A stretch of DNA of 64,000 bases from Metalysinibacillus jejuensis (lineage in GTDB: Bacteria; Bacillota; Bacilli; Bacillales_A; Planococcaceae), in the NCBI RefSeq assembly GCF_003057615.1, contig NZ_QAFW01000007.1:23408-87407 (forward strand). The letters are read 5' to 3'. The translations under genes and the position numbers were made by a program. The notes beneath the pieces were generated by a model, which did not search any database, had not been told where the DNA came from, and saw nothing but the letters and a program-made list of their open reading frames with translations. Below, piece after piece: positions 37,658 through 47,838 of this stretch. The first letter of the stretch is position 1; each line of letters starts with the position of its first letter.

Positions 37658-38593
37658 ATGCAACGACAAATCATCGACAAAATTGAACAATTCGACACGA
37701 TTATTATTCATCGTCACGTACGCCCAGACCCAGATGCTTATGGCTCGCAAATGGGCTTGCAAAAATTAATTCAACATAATTATCCACATAAGCGCGTTTA
37801 TGCTGTAGGTGAACATGACCAATCGCTAAGCTTTTTAGGCGAGCCCGACGTTATTGAAGATGCAACGTACGAAAATGCCCTAGTCATTGTGACAGATACG
37901 GCAAATACAGAGCGTGTTGATGACGTACGTTATACAGAGGGAGCAACGTTAATAAAAATTGATCACCATCCGAATGATGATGTTTATGGCGATATCGTAT
38001 GGGTAGATACAACAGCTAGCTCTGTGAGCGAGTTGATTTTCGATCTTTTTGAAGTAGGTGCTGCGACCAAGGCGTGGACGTTACCAGACGAAGGGGCTCG
38101 TTTATTATACGCAGGTATTGTTGGCGATACAGGGCGATTCCGTTACCCAAGTGCCACATTAAAAACATTTACAACAGCAGGGAAATTAATTACGTATAAT
38201 TTTGATCGAGAAGCGCTTTATAATGGTATGTATGAGTTGGAGCGTAACGTGCTACAATTGCAAGGTTATATTTATCAAAATTTTACAATGGACGACAACG
38301 GAGCAGGGCGTATGGACATTACGCGCCAAGTGTTAGAAAAATTCAATGCCACAGCTTCCGAAGCTTCACTACTTGTGAGCGTGTTAGGAAATGTAAAAGG
38401 TATGAAGGCATGGGTAATGTTTATTGAAGAGGCAGATAGCATCCGTATTCGTTTACGTTCAAAAGGCCCGACAATTAATGGGCTAGCAAAGCAATTTGGT
38501 GGTGGTGGTCACCCGCTAGCGGCTGGCGCAACAGCTACTACGTGGGCAGAAGCAGATGCTTCGTATCTTGCATTACAAAAAATTTGTCAATAA
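37658..38593 (+). CDS. nrnA: Oligoribonuclease/pAp phosphatase NrnA
   Basis: 311 residues (B. subtilis NrnA 313). DHH-DHHA1 phosphoesterase: RPDPDAYGSQ, VTDTANTERVD, KIDHHPNDD, GIVGDTGRFRYPS and C-terminal FGGGGHPLAAGA. It degrades 2-5 nt RNA and pAp, the by-product of sulfate assimilation. The ATG at 37658 follows AAGGAGG by eight bases; an in-frame ATG 11 codons upstream is before that site. dnaE follows by 14 bases, as in B. subtilis. Confidence 0.95.
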   Translation: MQRQIIDKIEQFDTIIIHRHVRPDPDAYGSQMGLQKLIQHNYPHKRVYAVGEHDQSLSFLGEPDVIEDATYENALVIVTDTANTERVDDVRYTEGATLIKIDHHPNDDVYGDIVWVDTTASSVSELIFDLFEVGAATKAWTLPDEGARLLYAGIVGDTGRFRYPSATLKTFTTAGKLITYNFDREALYNGMYELERNVLQLQGYIYQNFTMDDNGAGRMDITRQVLEKFNATASEASLLVSVLGNVKGMKAWVMFIEEADSIRIRLRSKGPTINGLAKQFGGGGHPLAAGATATTWAEADASYLALQKICQ

Positions 38594-38607
38594 GGAGGGG
38601 ACAGTGA

Positions 38608-41550
38608 ATGGTCGTTTACTCACAAATTCGCACAAGTGATGACGTGTTGCAAAGTACGATCCGTTTAAGCGCACTTACTCCTTTTTTACAGCAACAACAA
38701 GCAACAGCCTGTGCAATCGTAAACACTACGTTGCATGGGCTGTTGCCTTTTGCACAAGCTTGTCAGCAAGCAGGTGTACATGCTGTATTTGGACTTGAAG
38801 TAGTTGTGCAATTTGCAGATGATAGTGAAGCGCCGCTCATCTTTTATGCAATGAATGAACAAGGCTACAGGAACTTATTGAAAATAACGAGTGCTGTCGA
38901 AACACAACAAGGGTATTTAAAATGGACATGGTTAAAAAGTTATCATCACGGCTGTTTATTAGCGCACCATAGTACAGAAAATCACTTACAACAATTAGCA
39001 GCGTTAGCGCCAGACACCTTATATACGAGTATACCTAATACGCAAGGTATTCCTGTGATTTTACATTATCCTGTGCGCTATTTATATCCGCAACAAGCTT
39101 ATAGTTATACAGTGGCACGTAAATTAGCTGGTGAAGACGTAACGGTGGAGCAAGCGCAGCGACTTTGTGCATATACAAAAGGAATGTGGCAAGATTTTGA
39201 TCAACAAGTGTGTGCGACTACGACTGCCATGTTAATGCGTTGCCAAGTAAGCATTCCAACCGGACACTATTTGCCGCGCTATAGTGATGTCGACGACGCA
39301 AATGTTGCCTTAGCACAAATGGCACAGCAGTCGTTATGTAAAAGATTACAGGTGACAAATTTGCCGCCATCTTATGCTGAGCGGTTAGCTTATGAGTTAG
39401 ACGTGATACGTAAGATGGGTTTTTCTGATTATTTTTTAATTGTGGCTGACTTCATGCGCTATGCTCGAGAACAAAATATTTTAACAGGGCCAGGACGGGG
39501 GTCTTCTGCGAGCTCATTAGTTGCGTACGCTTTAGCTATTACACAAGTAGACCCTTTGCAGTACGGGCTACTATTTGAGCGCTTTTTAAATTATGCACGT
39601 CAAACGCTACCTGATATTGATATTGATTTTGTTGATTCTAGACGTCAAGCTGTTATTCAATATGTGGCTGAAAAATATGGTCGGGCACATGTGGCACAAA
39701 TTAGTACGACAGGTACGTTAGCAATGCGTGCTGCTGCGAGGGAAGTAGCACGTGCTATGTCGTTTGAAGGGCCCGTGCTCGAGCAAATTGCGAGTTTGTT
39801 ACCACAGCGAGAAAGCACTTTACAACAAGCGTATGATGCTAGCCCAAATTTACGGCAATTTGTCGCGCAAAGTGAAAAGCATCAGCTATGGTGGCGTACA
39901 GCCTGTGAGCTAGAAGGGTTACCACGTAACCGCTCTATCCATGCTGCGGGTATCGTACTCTCTCCTAAACCTCTCGTTGAGCTTGTACCAATCGAACAAG
40001 GCAATGATCAACTATTTGCGACACAATGGCCAATGCAAGAAGTAGAAGCTGTGGGCTTACTGAAGATTGACTTTTTAGGGTTGCGAAACTTAACCATTTT
40101 AGCGCAAATCCGCTGGTTATATTACCAACAGTATAAACAGTGGTTAGACTTAACACAGTTACCGCTTGATGATGAAGCGACGTTTGCTTTATTGCAAAGC
40201 GGTGATACGACAGGTATTTTCCAATTAGAGTCTTTAGGGATGCGAGAGGCACTGCGTGTAATTGAGCCGACACGATTTTTAGATATCGTAGCGGTCAGTG
40301 CGCTTTATCGTCCGGGACCTATGGCGTTTATTCCAGTATATGCGAAACGAAAAAAAGGACAGGAAGAGGTAGAAATGCCTCACCCTGATCTTGCTCCTAT
40401 TTTAAAGGAAACGTACGGTGTTATCGTTTACCAAGAGCAAATTTTACAAATTGCTACAACATTTGCAGGCATGACATTAGGAGAAGCGGATATTTTACGT
40501 CGGGCAATTAGTAAAAAGGACGGCGCAAAGTTACAGCAAGAGCGTGTCCACTTTATTGAAGGTGCATTACGCAAAGGCTATGACGAGACTACGGCTATTA
40601 CTATCTTTGATATGATTGTCCGTTTTGCGAATTACGGGTTTGTAAAAAGCCACGCGGTAGCTTACAGCTTAATTTCGTATCAGCTTGCCTATATGAAAGC
40701 TAATTTTCCTGCATTATTTTTTGCCGCTTTATTAACGAATAGCATGGGAGATCAACAAAAAACACAGCCCATTTTACGTGAAGCTCAACAACGTAAGATA
40801 AAAATTATGCCTCCTGATTGCAATAAGAGCGAACGTTATTATACAACAGCAAATGAGCAAATTATTGTAGGGTTGAGTGCTATTAAACGGGTACCGAAAC
40901 AATTTATTAAAACATTATTAAGTGTACGTAAACAATACGGTGCCTTTACAAGTATTTTTGATTTAGCGATGAAATTAAGCGCAGAACATTTCAATGAAAA
41001 AGCGATTCATCAACTTATATTAGCGGGCGCTTTAGATAGTTTAAATGAGTGCCGTGCGCAGCTTATCGCCTCTTTACCCGCTGCGAGAGCACATGTGAAG
41101 ATGCACCGAAAAACAGCTGACATACCACTTGAGGAAGCACAAGCCGTTGTCTTTGGCACACCTAAGCACGAGCAAGCAAACCCGCTGTCACTACGCGACA
41201 AGCTAGCAGGGGAAAAAGAAGCGTTAGGCTTTTATATTAGTGAGCATCCCGTGACGTCGTATCGCAAGGACCACTTAACTTCCTTACAGGTAAAGCAAGC
41301 AGTAGGAGCGCGTGTAGTATGGTTAGGTATTATCGAGCAAGTAAAGGTGTTACGCACGAAAAAAGGAGAACAAATGGCATTTATAGAAGTAGAAGATGAA
41401 TTTAATGCCTTATCTGTGACAATCTTTCCATCACTTTATCGTCAAGTTGCTCCATTATTAATAGAAGAAACACTTATTCAAATTGATGGTATTGTAGAGC
41501 AGTGGAATGGTAAAACTCAGATTCAAGCGAAATCGCTTAATGTGTTATAG
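38608..41550 (+). CDS. dnaE: DNA polymerase III alpha subunit, DnaE type (short form)
   Basis: 980 residues, against about 1115 in B. subtilis. C-family polymerase core: GPGRGSSASSLVAY, catalytic Asp pair in PDIDIDFVDSRR (~D335 and D337), third Asp in GLLKIDFLGLRNL (~485), FQLESLGMRE and YVYQEQIL-like VIVYQEQILQIA. A helix-hairpin-helix region follows and then an OB domain (~895-975, VVWLGIIEQVKVLRTKKGEQ). The N-terminal PHP domain has lost its metal motifs; the usual HxHxxYS start is only YSQIRTSDD. DnaE extends primers, mainly on the lagging strand, with PolC as main replicase. AGGAGGGG ribosome binding site. Confidence 0.93.
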   Translation: MVVYSQIRTSDDVLQSTIRLSALTPFLQQQQATACAIVNTTLHGLLPFAQACQQAGVHAVFGLEVVVQFADDSEAPLIFYAMNEQGYRNLLKITSAVETQQGYLKWTWLKSYHHGCLLAHHSTENHLQQLAALAPDTLYTSIPNTQGIPVILHYPVRYLYPQQAYSYTVARKLAGEDVTVEQAQRLCAYTKGMWQDFDQQVCATTTAMLMRCQVSIPTGHYLPRYSDVDDANVALAQMAQQSLCKRLQVTNLPPSYAERLAYELDVIRKMGFSDYFLIVADFMRYAREQNILTGPGRGSSASSLVAYALAITQVDPLQYGLLFERFLNYARQTLPDIDIDFVDSRRQAVIQYVAEKYGRAHVAQISTTGTLAMRAAAREVARAMSFEGPVLEQIASLLPQRESTLQQAYDASPNLRQFVAQSEKHQLWWRTACELEGLPRNRSIHAAGIVLSPKPLVELVPIEQGNDQLFATQWPMQEVEAVGLLKIDFLGLRNLTILAQIRWLYYQQYKQWLDLTQLPLDDEATFALLQSGDTTGIFQLESLGMREALRVIEPTRFLDIVAVSALYRPGPMAFIPVYAKRKKGQEEVEMPHPDLAPILKETYGVIVYQEQILQIATTFAGMTLGEADILRRAISKKDGAKLQQERVHFIEGALRKGYDETTAITIFDMIVRFANYGFVKSHAVAYSLISYQLAYMKANFPALFFAALLTNSMGDQQKTQPILREAQQRKIKIMPPDCNKSERYYTTANEQIIVGLSAIKRVPKQFIKTLLSVRKQYGAFTSIFDLAMKLSAEHFNEKAIHQLILAGALDSLNECRAQLIASLPAARAHVKMHRKTADIPLEEAQAVVFGTPKHEQANPLSLRDKLAGEKEALGFYISEHPVTSYRKDHLTSLQVKQAVGARVVWLGIIEQVKVLRTKKGEQMAFIEVEDEFNALSVTIFPSLYRQVAPLLIEETLIQIDGIVEQWNGKTQIQAKSLNVL

Positions 41551-41647
41551 GACACGGAAATTATGCGTAAACGTGGGAAAAAACGACGTAATGTTGCTTT
41601 TTCTCACGTTTTTTCTTTACAAAAACATCGGAGTTCGTTATGCTTTT

Positions 41648-41668
41648 AAAAGTGGTCATACCACTTTT
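41648..41668 (+). promoter_or_regulatory. Perfect 21-bp palindromic operator for a FadR-type GntR regulator
   Basis: AAAAGTGGT-CAT-ACCACTTTT, nine perfectly paired bases on each side of three. TGGTNNNACCA is the core recognised by many FadR-subfamily regulators (FadR, PdhR, LldR). The site ends directly at the GGAGGG of the downstream FadR-type gene, so autoregulation is the simple reading. Confidence 0.75.
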
Positions 41669-41680
41669 GGAGGGATGAAT

Positions 41681-42334
41681 ATGGAGCCCAAAAAACGCTT
41701 CATTGAAATTGTGCAGCAGCTAAGAACGCTCATTCGAGAAGAACAAATTAAAGAAGGCGATAAATTACCTTCAGAACGTGTATTATCTGAGCGTTTGCAA
41801 GTGGGACGATCGGCTGTTAGGGAAGCGCTACGTAGTTTAGAGTTACTTGGACTAATCGAAACAAAGCACGGTGGCGGCACGTTTTTATCAACGTCACCGC
41901 AACATAAACTGATAGAAGTGCTCGCAACATTTATTATGAATGATAAAAAATCGATTACCGATGTTCATGCGACACGCTTATTGCATGAACAAGAAGCGAT
42001 TCGTGTTATTTGTCGAAACGAAAAGATGCGCCAGCTACCGGTATGGGAAAGTTTGTTTATTCGTTTAGAAGTTAAAGAAAACGTGGTGCGTAAAGACGTC
42101 CTGCGCGAGATTATGATTGCTTGTGACAATCGTCTAGCGCTACGTATATGGCTTCAACTTGAGGCGTACAGCGGTAAACCGATGTACGGGTTTATTACCG
42201 TGCAAGAAAAACCATATGTCTTAACACTCGTTAAAGCATTACAACTAGGTTTAGAGCAAGAGGCGTTGCAAGCGCACCTTGCTTGGGTTCATCACAACAC
42301 AGAAAAAGGGGATAAGGAACATGGCGATTCGTAA
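41681..42334 (+). CDS. FadR-subfamily GntR transcriptional regulator
   Basis: 217 residues. An N-terminal winged helix of GntR type ([40 protein letters not shown], ~5-60; wing [14 protein letters not shown]) precedes an all-helical FCD/FadR-like domain (~85-210). The ATG at 41681 is used because GGAGGG lies six bases upstream; an ATG two codons earlier abuts it. The coding end overlaps accD by 14 bases, so it is translated with accDA and probably controls this fatty-acid operon and itself. The domain lacks an obvious set of metal-binding His residues. The effector is unknown; malonyl-CoA, acyl-CoA or a central metabolite are guesses. Confidence 0.87.
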   Translation: MEPKKRFIEIVQQLRTLIREEQIKEGDKLPSERVLSERLQVGRSAVREALRSLELLGLIETKHGGGTFLSTSPQHKLIEVLATFIMNDKKSITDVHATRLLHEQEAIRVICRNEKMRQLPVWESLFIRLEVKENVVRKDVLREIMIACDNRLALRIWLQLEAYSGKPMYGFITVQEKPYVLTLVKALQLGLEQEALQAHLAWVHHNTEKGDKEHGDS

Positions 42335-43175
42335 TTTTTTTACGCTAAGTCGTAAGCGACAAAGTGTAGTAACAACAAAGAAAAAAGATTTCCCAGAAGG
42401 TATTATGACGAAATGTCCTTCATGTCGTGCTATTTATTTAACAAAAGAACTAGAACATAATGCGAAAGTATGTATGAAATGTAACTACCATTTTAAAATG
42501 ACAGCGCAAGAACGCGTCAGCCATTTTTTAGACGAAGGTTCTTTTACAGCACTCGATGAAAATCTTCATACAACGAATCCACTAGGTTTTCCAGGGTATG
42601 TGGATAAAGTAAAAGCAGATCAACAAAAAACAAATTTGACTGAAGCGGTTTTAACAGGAGTAGGACAACTTGAAGGAAATAAAGTAGTAGTAGCTATTAT
42701 GGACGCTCATTTCCGCATGGGGTCTATGGGGTCTGTAGTAGGAGAAAAAATTGCGCGTGCTGTAGAACAAGCGACAGCGCTAGGAGTGCCTTTTATTATT
42801 TTTACAGCGAGCGGTGGGGCACGTATGCAAGAAGGTGTATTATCACTTATGCAAATGGCAAAAACAAGTGTAGCATTGAAGCGCCATAGTGAAGCTGGTC
42901 TATTGTTTATTGCTATTATGACACATCCAACAACAGGTGGGGTCTCGGCAAGCTTTGCATCTGTCGGCGATATTAATTTAGCTGAACCACAAGCATTGAT
43001 TGGCTTTGCAGGCCGTCGTGTCATCGAGCAAACAGTCCGCGAAAAATTGCCAGCAGATTTTCAAACAGCAGAGTTTTTACTAGCACACGGTCAACTTGAT
43101 GCCATTTATGATCGAAAAGATTTACGCAGCAATGTCGCAACTTTAGTGAAATTACATACGGTAGGAGGCGAATGA
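42321..43175 (+). CDS. accD: Acetyl-CoA carboxylase carboxyltransferase subunit beta
   Basis: 284 residues (B. subtilis AccD 290). An N-terminal zinc ribbon (CPSCRAIY ... CMKCNYHF, ~34-57) and a crotonase-like carboxyltransferase domain with [20 protein letters not shown] and [14 protein letters not shown]. With AccA it moves the carboxyl group from biotin-AccB to acetyl-CoA, giving malonyl-CoA. The ATG at 42321 has AAGGAA just upstream and the protein starts MAIRNFF, as usual. Confidence 0.96.
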   Translation: MAIRNFFTLSRKRQSVVTTKKKDFPEGIMTKCPSCRAIYLTKELEHNAKVCMKCNYHFKMTAQERVSHFLDEGSFTALDENLHTTNPLGFPGYVDKVKADQQKTNLTEAVLTGVGQLEGNKVVVAIMDAHFRMGSMGSVVGEKIARAVEQATALGVPFIIFTASGGARMQEGVLSLMQMAKTSVALKRHSEAGLLFIAIMTHPTTGGVSASFASVGDINLAEPQALIGFAGRRVIEQTVREKLPADFQTAEFLLAHGQLDAIYDRKDLRSNVATLVKLHTVGGE

Positions 43176-43176
43176 C

Positions 43177-44133
43177 GTGTCAAAACTATTAAAAATTGAA
43201 GAACCCATCGTACAGCTAGACGAAAAGATTACAGAGTTAAAAAAGATGGCAGTCGAAATTGATGTTGATATGTCGGCAGAAATTACGCAATTAGAAGAAC
43301 GTTTACAACAGCTTAAACATGAAGTTTATGATAATTTACAGCCGTGGGACCGTGTACAAATTGCACGTCATGCCAATCGCCCAACAACATTGCATTATAT
43401 TGAAGGGCTATTTGATAATTTTTTAGAGCTGCACGGCGATCGTTTATATGGTGATGATGCAGCTATTATCGGAGGTATTGCTAGCTTTAATGGTCAGCCC
43501 ATTACTGTCATTGGTCATCAACGTGGCAAAACAACAAAGGAAAACATTAAACGTAATTTCGGTATGCCACATCCTGAAGGATATCGTAAAGCGCTACGTC
43601 TTATGAAACAAGCGGAAAAATTTAAGCGACCAATCATCTGTTTTATTGATACAAAAGGTGCTTATCCTGGCAAAGCGGCAGAAGAACGTGGGCAAAGTGA
43701 AGCCATTGCGCGCAATTTAGTGGAAATGGCAGGGCTTAAAGTGCCTGTAATTAGCGTAGTAATTGGCGAAGGTGGTAGCGGTGGCGCTTTAGCTTTAGGT
43801 GTAGCAAACCGTATTTATATGTTAGAAAACGCAACTTACTCTGTAATTTCGCCAGAAGGTGCAGCATCAATTTTATGGAAAGATGCGAGTTTGGCGAGTG
43901 AAGCCGCGTCCGCAATGCGTATTACAGCAAAGCACTTATTGGATATGAAAATTATAGACGGTATTGTACCCGAAGTATTGGGAGGGGCGCATAAGGACAT
44001 CGCCGCACAAGTAGTAGCTATGCGACAGTGTTTAACGACAGCGTTAGCTGACTTAACGGCACTTACCCCTCATGAGTTAGTAGAGGATCGTTATGATAAA
44101 TTTAGACAAATTGGTGAGTACGAAGAACACTAA
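43177..44133 (+). CDS. accA: Acetyl-CoA carboxylase carboxyltransferase subunit alpha
   Basis: 318 residues (B. subtilis AccA 325). Carboxyltransferase fold with [56 protein letters not shown] and [17 protein letters not shown]. Forms the A2B2 carboxyltransferase with AccD. The start is GTG with AGGAGG eight bases upstream and one base after the accD stop. Tight accDA coupling keeps the subunits in balance. Confidence 0.96.
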   Translation: MSKLLKIEEPIVQLDEKITELKKMAVEIDVDMSAEITQLEERLQQLKHEVYDNLQPWDRVQIARHANRPTTLHYIEGLFDNFLELHGDRLYGDDAAIIGGIASFNGQPITVIGHQRGKTTKENIKRNFGMPHPEGYRKALRLMKQAEKFKRPIICFIDTKGAYPGKAAEERGQSEAIARNLVEMAGLKVPVISVVIGEGGSGGALALGVANRIYMLENATYSVISPEGAASILWKDASLASEAASAMRITAKHLLDMKIIDGIVPEVLGGAHKDIAAQVVAMRQCLTTALADLTALTPHELVEDRYDKFRQIGEYEEH

Positions 44134-44147
44134 ATCACTCTGTAGCG

Positions 44148-44176
44148 AAAAGAATGTGTGAAAGCGCATTCTTTTT
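44148..44176 (+). terminator. Terminator after accA
   Basis: The stem AAAAGAATG.../...CATTCTTTT is followed by Ts, before the pfkA promoter. Confidence 0.7.
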
Positions 44177-44226
44177 CTTGCCTTTGTAAAAGTTATATGT
44201 TTCCTAGCTTGCGCTACTTTCCTAGT

Positions 44227-44255
44227 TTGTTTTTTCATGTTAATGTGAATACAAT
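44227..44255 (+). promoter_or_regulatory. Probable promoter of pfkA-pyk
   Basis: TTGTTT (44227-44232) and TACAAT (44250-44255) are 17 bases apart. It lies 26 bases before the pfkA start. Confidence 0.55.
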
Positions 44256-44278
44256 AAAGAGAGACAGCAGGAGGATAA

Positions 44279-45241
<963 letters not shown>

Positions 45242-45260
45242 TTTGAGGTGGGCAACTTTT

Positions 45261-47021
45261 ATGAGAAAAACAAAAATTGTTTGTACGATTGGTCCAGCGA
45301 GTGAATCGCCAGAAATGTTAGAAAAGTTAATTGAGGCAGGGATGAATGTAGCACGCTTAAATTTTTCACACGGTAATCATGAAGAGCATGCGGTACGTAT
45401 TCATACGATTCGTGAAGTAGCGGACAAATTAGGTAAGCAAGTAGGGATTTTACTTGATACGAAAGGTCCAGAAATCCGTACACACAATATGAAAAATGGT
45501 GAAGTACATTTAACAGCAGGGCAAGTTATTGATATTTCTATGGTAGAAGTAGAGGGTAACGAAACGGTCTTTTCTGTAACGTATGATAAATTAATTGAAG
45601 ATGTTGATACGAATGCGATGATTTTGCTAGATGACGGTTTAATTGAGCTTCGTGTATTAGCGAAAGATAGTGAAAAAGGGCTTATCCATACGATTGTTGA
45701 AAATGCAGGCGTATTAAAAAATAAAAAAGGCGTAAATGTACCAGGTGTTTCTGTACAATTGCCAGGTATTACTGAGAAGGATGCAGAAGATATTTTATTC
45801 GGTATTGAGCACGAGGTAGATTTCATTGCGGCATCGTTCGTACGACGCGCTAAAGACGTGCTAGAAATTCGTGAGCTACTCGAACAAAATAACGGTAGCA
45901 ATATTCAAATCATCCCTAAAATCGAAAACCAAGAAGGCGTAGATAATATTGATAGCATTATCCAAGTATCCGATGGTGTGATGGTAGCGCGCGGTGATTT
46001 AGGGGTAGAAATTCCGGCTGAAGAAGTACCACTTGTTCAAAAATCATTGATTTTAAAATGTAATCAAGTAGGTAAGCCAGTCATCACAGCTACACAAATG
46101 TTAGATTCTATGCAACGCAACCCACGCCCGACGCGTGCTGAAGCGAGTGATGTAGCTAATGCAATTATGGATGGAACGGATGCAATTATGCTATCAGGTG
46201 AGACTGCAGCAGGTATGTACCCTGTCGAATCTGTACAGACGATGAATAAAATTGCTTCATATACCGAAAACTCTTTAGATTATAAATCAATCGTCTCTGC
46301 ACGTAGCCGAGAGCGCGAGCCAAATATGACCGAAGCGATTTCGCAAGCGGTAGCGTATACGTCAATTAATTTAGGCGTTAAAGCAGTATTAGCGCCAACA
46401 GAAAGTGGTAATACCGCACGTATGATTGCTAAGTATCGTCCAGGAGTACCGATTGTAGCCGTAACAGGTTCTGTCGATTCAGCGCGTAAATTAACGTTAG
46501 TATGTGGTGTTTATCCTATCGTTTGTCAACGTGTATCTACAACTGACGAAATTTTAGAGTTAGCTGTAGATGAAAGTTTAAAACATCACTATGTATCTCA
46601 TGGAGATGCAGTTGTAATTACAGCAGGCGTACCAGTAGGTGAAGCGGGCACAACTAACTTGATGAAAGTTCATATTATTGGTGACCTTGTAGCACGTGGT
46701 CAAGGTATTGGTAAAGCTTCTGTATTTGGCAAAGTAGTTATTGCTAAAAATGCAGATGAGGCGTTAGCGTATGATACAGACGGTGCTATTTTAGTAACGG
46801 TAGGTTCAGATCGTGACATGATGCCAGCGCTGGAGAATTGTGTGGGATTAATTACGGAAGAGGGTGGCTTAACAAGCCATGCAGCAGTAGTTGGTTTAAG
46901 TTTAGGTATCCCGGTAATTGTCGGGGTAAAAGATGCTACAGAGTTAATGCGTCACGGTCAAGAAATTACAATGGATGCCGAAACAGGTGTCATTTATAAG
47001 GGCCATGCAAGTGTACTATAA
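45261..47021 (+). CDS. pyk: Pyruvate kinase with C-terminal PEP-utilizer domain
   Basis: 586 residues (B. subtilis 585). The barrel core has [39 protein letters not shown] and [10 protein letters not shown]. The allosteric C domain (~350-470) is followed by the extra PEP-utilizer-like domain of Bacillus enzymes (~485-586, [20 protein letters not shown]). It makes pyruvate and ATP, the last step of glycolysis. The ATG at 45261 has GAGGTGG upstream; it starts 19 bases after pfkA. Confidence 0.96.
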   Translation: MRKTKIVCTIGPASESPEMLEKLIEAGMNVARLNFSHGNHEEHAVRIHTIREVADKLGKQVGILLDTKGPEIRTHNMKNGEVHLTAGQVIDISMVEVEGNETVFSVTYDKLIEDVDTNAMILLDDGLIELRVLAKDSEKGLIHTIVENAGVLKNKKGVNVPGVSVQLPGITEKDAEDILFGIEHEVDFIAASFVRRAKDVLEIRELLEQNNGSNIQIIPKIENQEGVDNIDSIIQVSDGVMVARGDLGVEIPAEEVPLVQKSLILKCNQVGKPVITATQMLDSMQRNPRPTRAEASDVANAIMDGTDAIMLSGETAAGMYPVESVQTMNKIASYTENSLDYKSIVSARSREREPNMTEAISQAVAYTSINLGVKAVLAPTESGNTARMIAKYRPGVPIVAVTGSVDSARKLTLVCGVYPIVCQRVSTTDEILELAVDESLKHHYVSHGDAVVITAGVPVGEAGTTNLMKVHIIGDLVARGQGIGKASVFGKVVIAKNADEALAYDTDGAILVTVGSDRDMMPALENCVGLITEEGGLTSHAAVVGLSLGIPVIVGVKDATELMRHGQEITMDAETGVIYKGHASVL

Positions 47022-47028
47022 CAAAATG

Positions 47029-47069
47029 AAAACTCGCCACACTACCGATGTAGTGAGCGAGTTTTTTTT
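47029..47069 (+). terminator. Terminator after pyk
   Basis: An interrupted stem AAACTCGC-CACTAC.../...GTAGTG-GCGAGTTT with eight Ts. Confidence 0.85.
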
Positions 47070-47149
47070 CGAATGTTTGCGTATTATGAGCGTTTTAGTA
47101 CGAAAAGCAACAATATCAGCGTATAATTAGTAGCAGAGAGGAGCATGTT

Positions 47150-47539
47150 ATGCGTAATTTATTTTTAGCGATTGTCGCATATGGTATTATCGAAATCTCT
47201 TTGTATTTAGCGATTGGTAAAGCGATTGGCATATTGCCGACGCTAGCTATTATTGTAGTAACAAGCTTAATAGGTGTGCTAGCTGTTCGTACAGCAGGCA
47301 TAAGAACCCTAACCAAAATTCAACAGGACATAGCACGAGGTATTATGCCCGGTGTTGCTTTAATCGAAGGTTTGATGTCATTGCTTGGCGGCATATTATT
47401 AATTTTACCAGGCGTTGTAACGGATGTTCTAGGGTTGCTTTTACTCTTCCCATTAACGCGTAAACTATGCCGACCACTCATCTTTGCTTGGTTACGTCGC
47501 AAAACTAAAAATCGACAAATGATCATCATTCAAAAGTGA
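47150..47539 (+). CDS. fxsA: FxsA family membrane protein
   Basis: 129 residues. About four hydrophobic segments (~4-20, ~26-44, ~70-85 and ~88-105), with RTAGIRTL and GVALIEGLMSLLGGILLILP typical of FxsA/YtzA. A basic C-terminal tail follows (RRKTKNRQ). E. coli FxsA is linked to phage exclusion by F; the normal role in Bacillales is unknown. GAGAGGAG ribosome binding site. Lies between pyk and citZ as in B. subtilis. Confidence 0.88.
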   Translation: MRNLFLAIVAYGIIEISLYLAIGKAIGILPTLAIIVVTSLIGVLAVRTAGIRTLTKIQQDIARGIMPGVALIEGLMSLLGGILLILPGVVTDVLGLLLLFPLTRKLCRPLIFAWLRRKTKNRQMIIIQK

Positions 47540-47838
47540 ATGATCGCTCAATAGTGATGAATTTGCGTAATAAACGAGCAAATTTGTTGACTTTTGTGAA
47601 AGTTAAAAGGAATTTTTTGCGGATTTACGCTTACTTAGGGCGAAAAAATCTGCTTGACGTAAAAAAACCGAACGAAAAAACGGATTTTTCTTTATTTAAT
47701 CCCTTTTCATTCACAAAGATGACAAAATTTATTATAATAGCAATGTAAGCGATTTACTTAACTATTCATTTATGAGCAGATGAATACAGCACAATTACGT
47801 GCACAACTTAAATTTATTGTAAAAGGGAGCGATTTTTT
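47540..47838 (+). promoter_or_regulatory. citZ upstream region with promoter and cre-like site
   Basis: No gene is supported in this 299-base stretch. TTCACA (47710-47715) and TATAAT (47733-47738) with a 17-base spacer form a strong sigma-A promoter. TGTAAGCGATTTAC at 47744-47757, over the expected start point, matches 12 of 14 bases of the CcpA cre consensus. B. subtilis citZ is repressed by CcpA and CcpC. I did not find a good CcpC box (ATAA-N7-TTAT). A leader of about 90 bases precedes the GGGAG ribosome binding site. Confidence 0.6.

Noticed and set aside
41507..41680. 58-residue N-terminal extension of the FadR-type regulator
   Set aside because: The extension would overlap the dnaE end and cross the operator palindrome. 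The good ribosome binding site is directly before 41681.
43177..43320. Coiled-coil start of accA read as a separate gene
   Set aside because: The N-terminal helices are a normal part of AccA and the frame is continuous.
45401..45901. Long minus-strand open frame within pyk (also similar ones within accD, pfkA, gapB, nifZ, ysdC)
   Set aside because: These are antisense shadows of well-conserved genes, rich in Ser and Ile, without ribosome binding sites or recognisable domains.
47536..47748. 70-codon open frame between fxsA and citZ
   Set aside because: It has no ribosome binding site, begins right at the fxsA stop and contains the citZ promoter. The product is low-complexity Lys/Asn/Phe-rich and matches no family.
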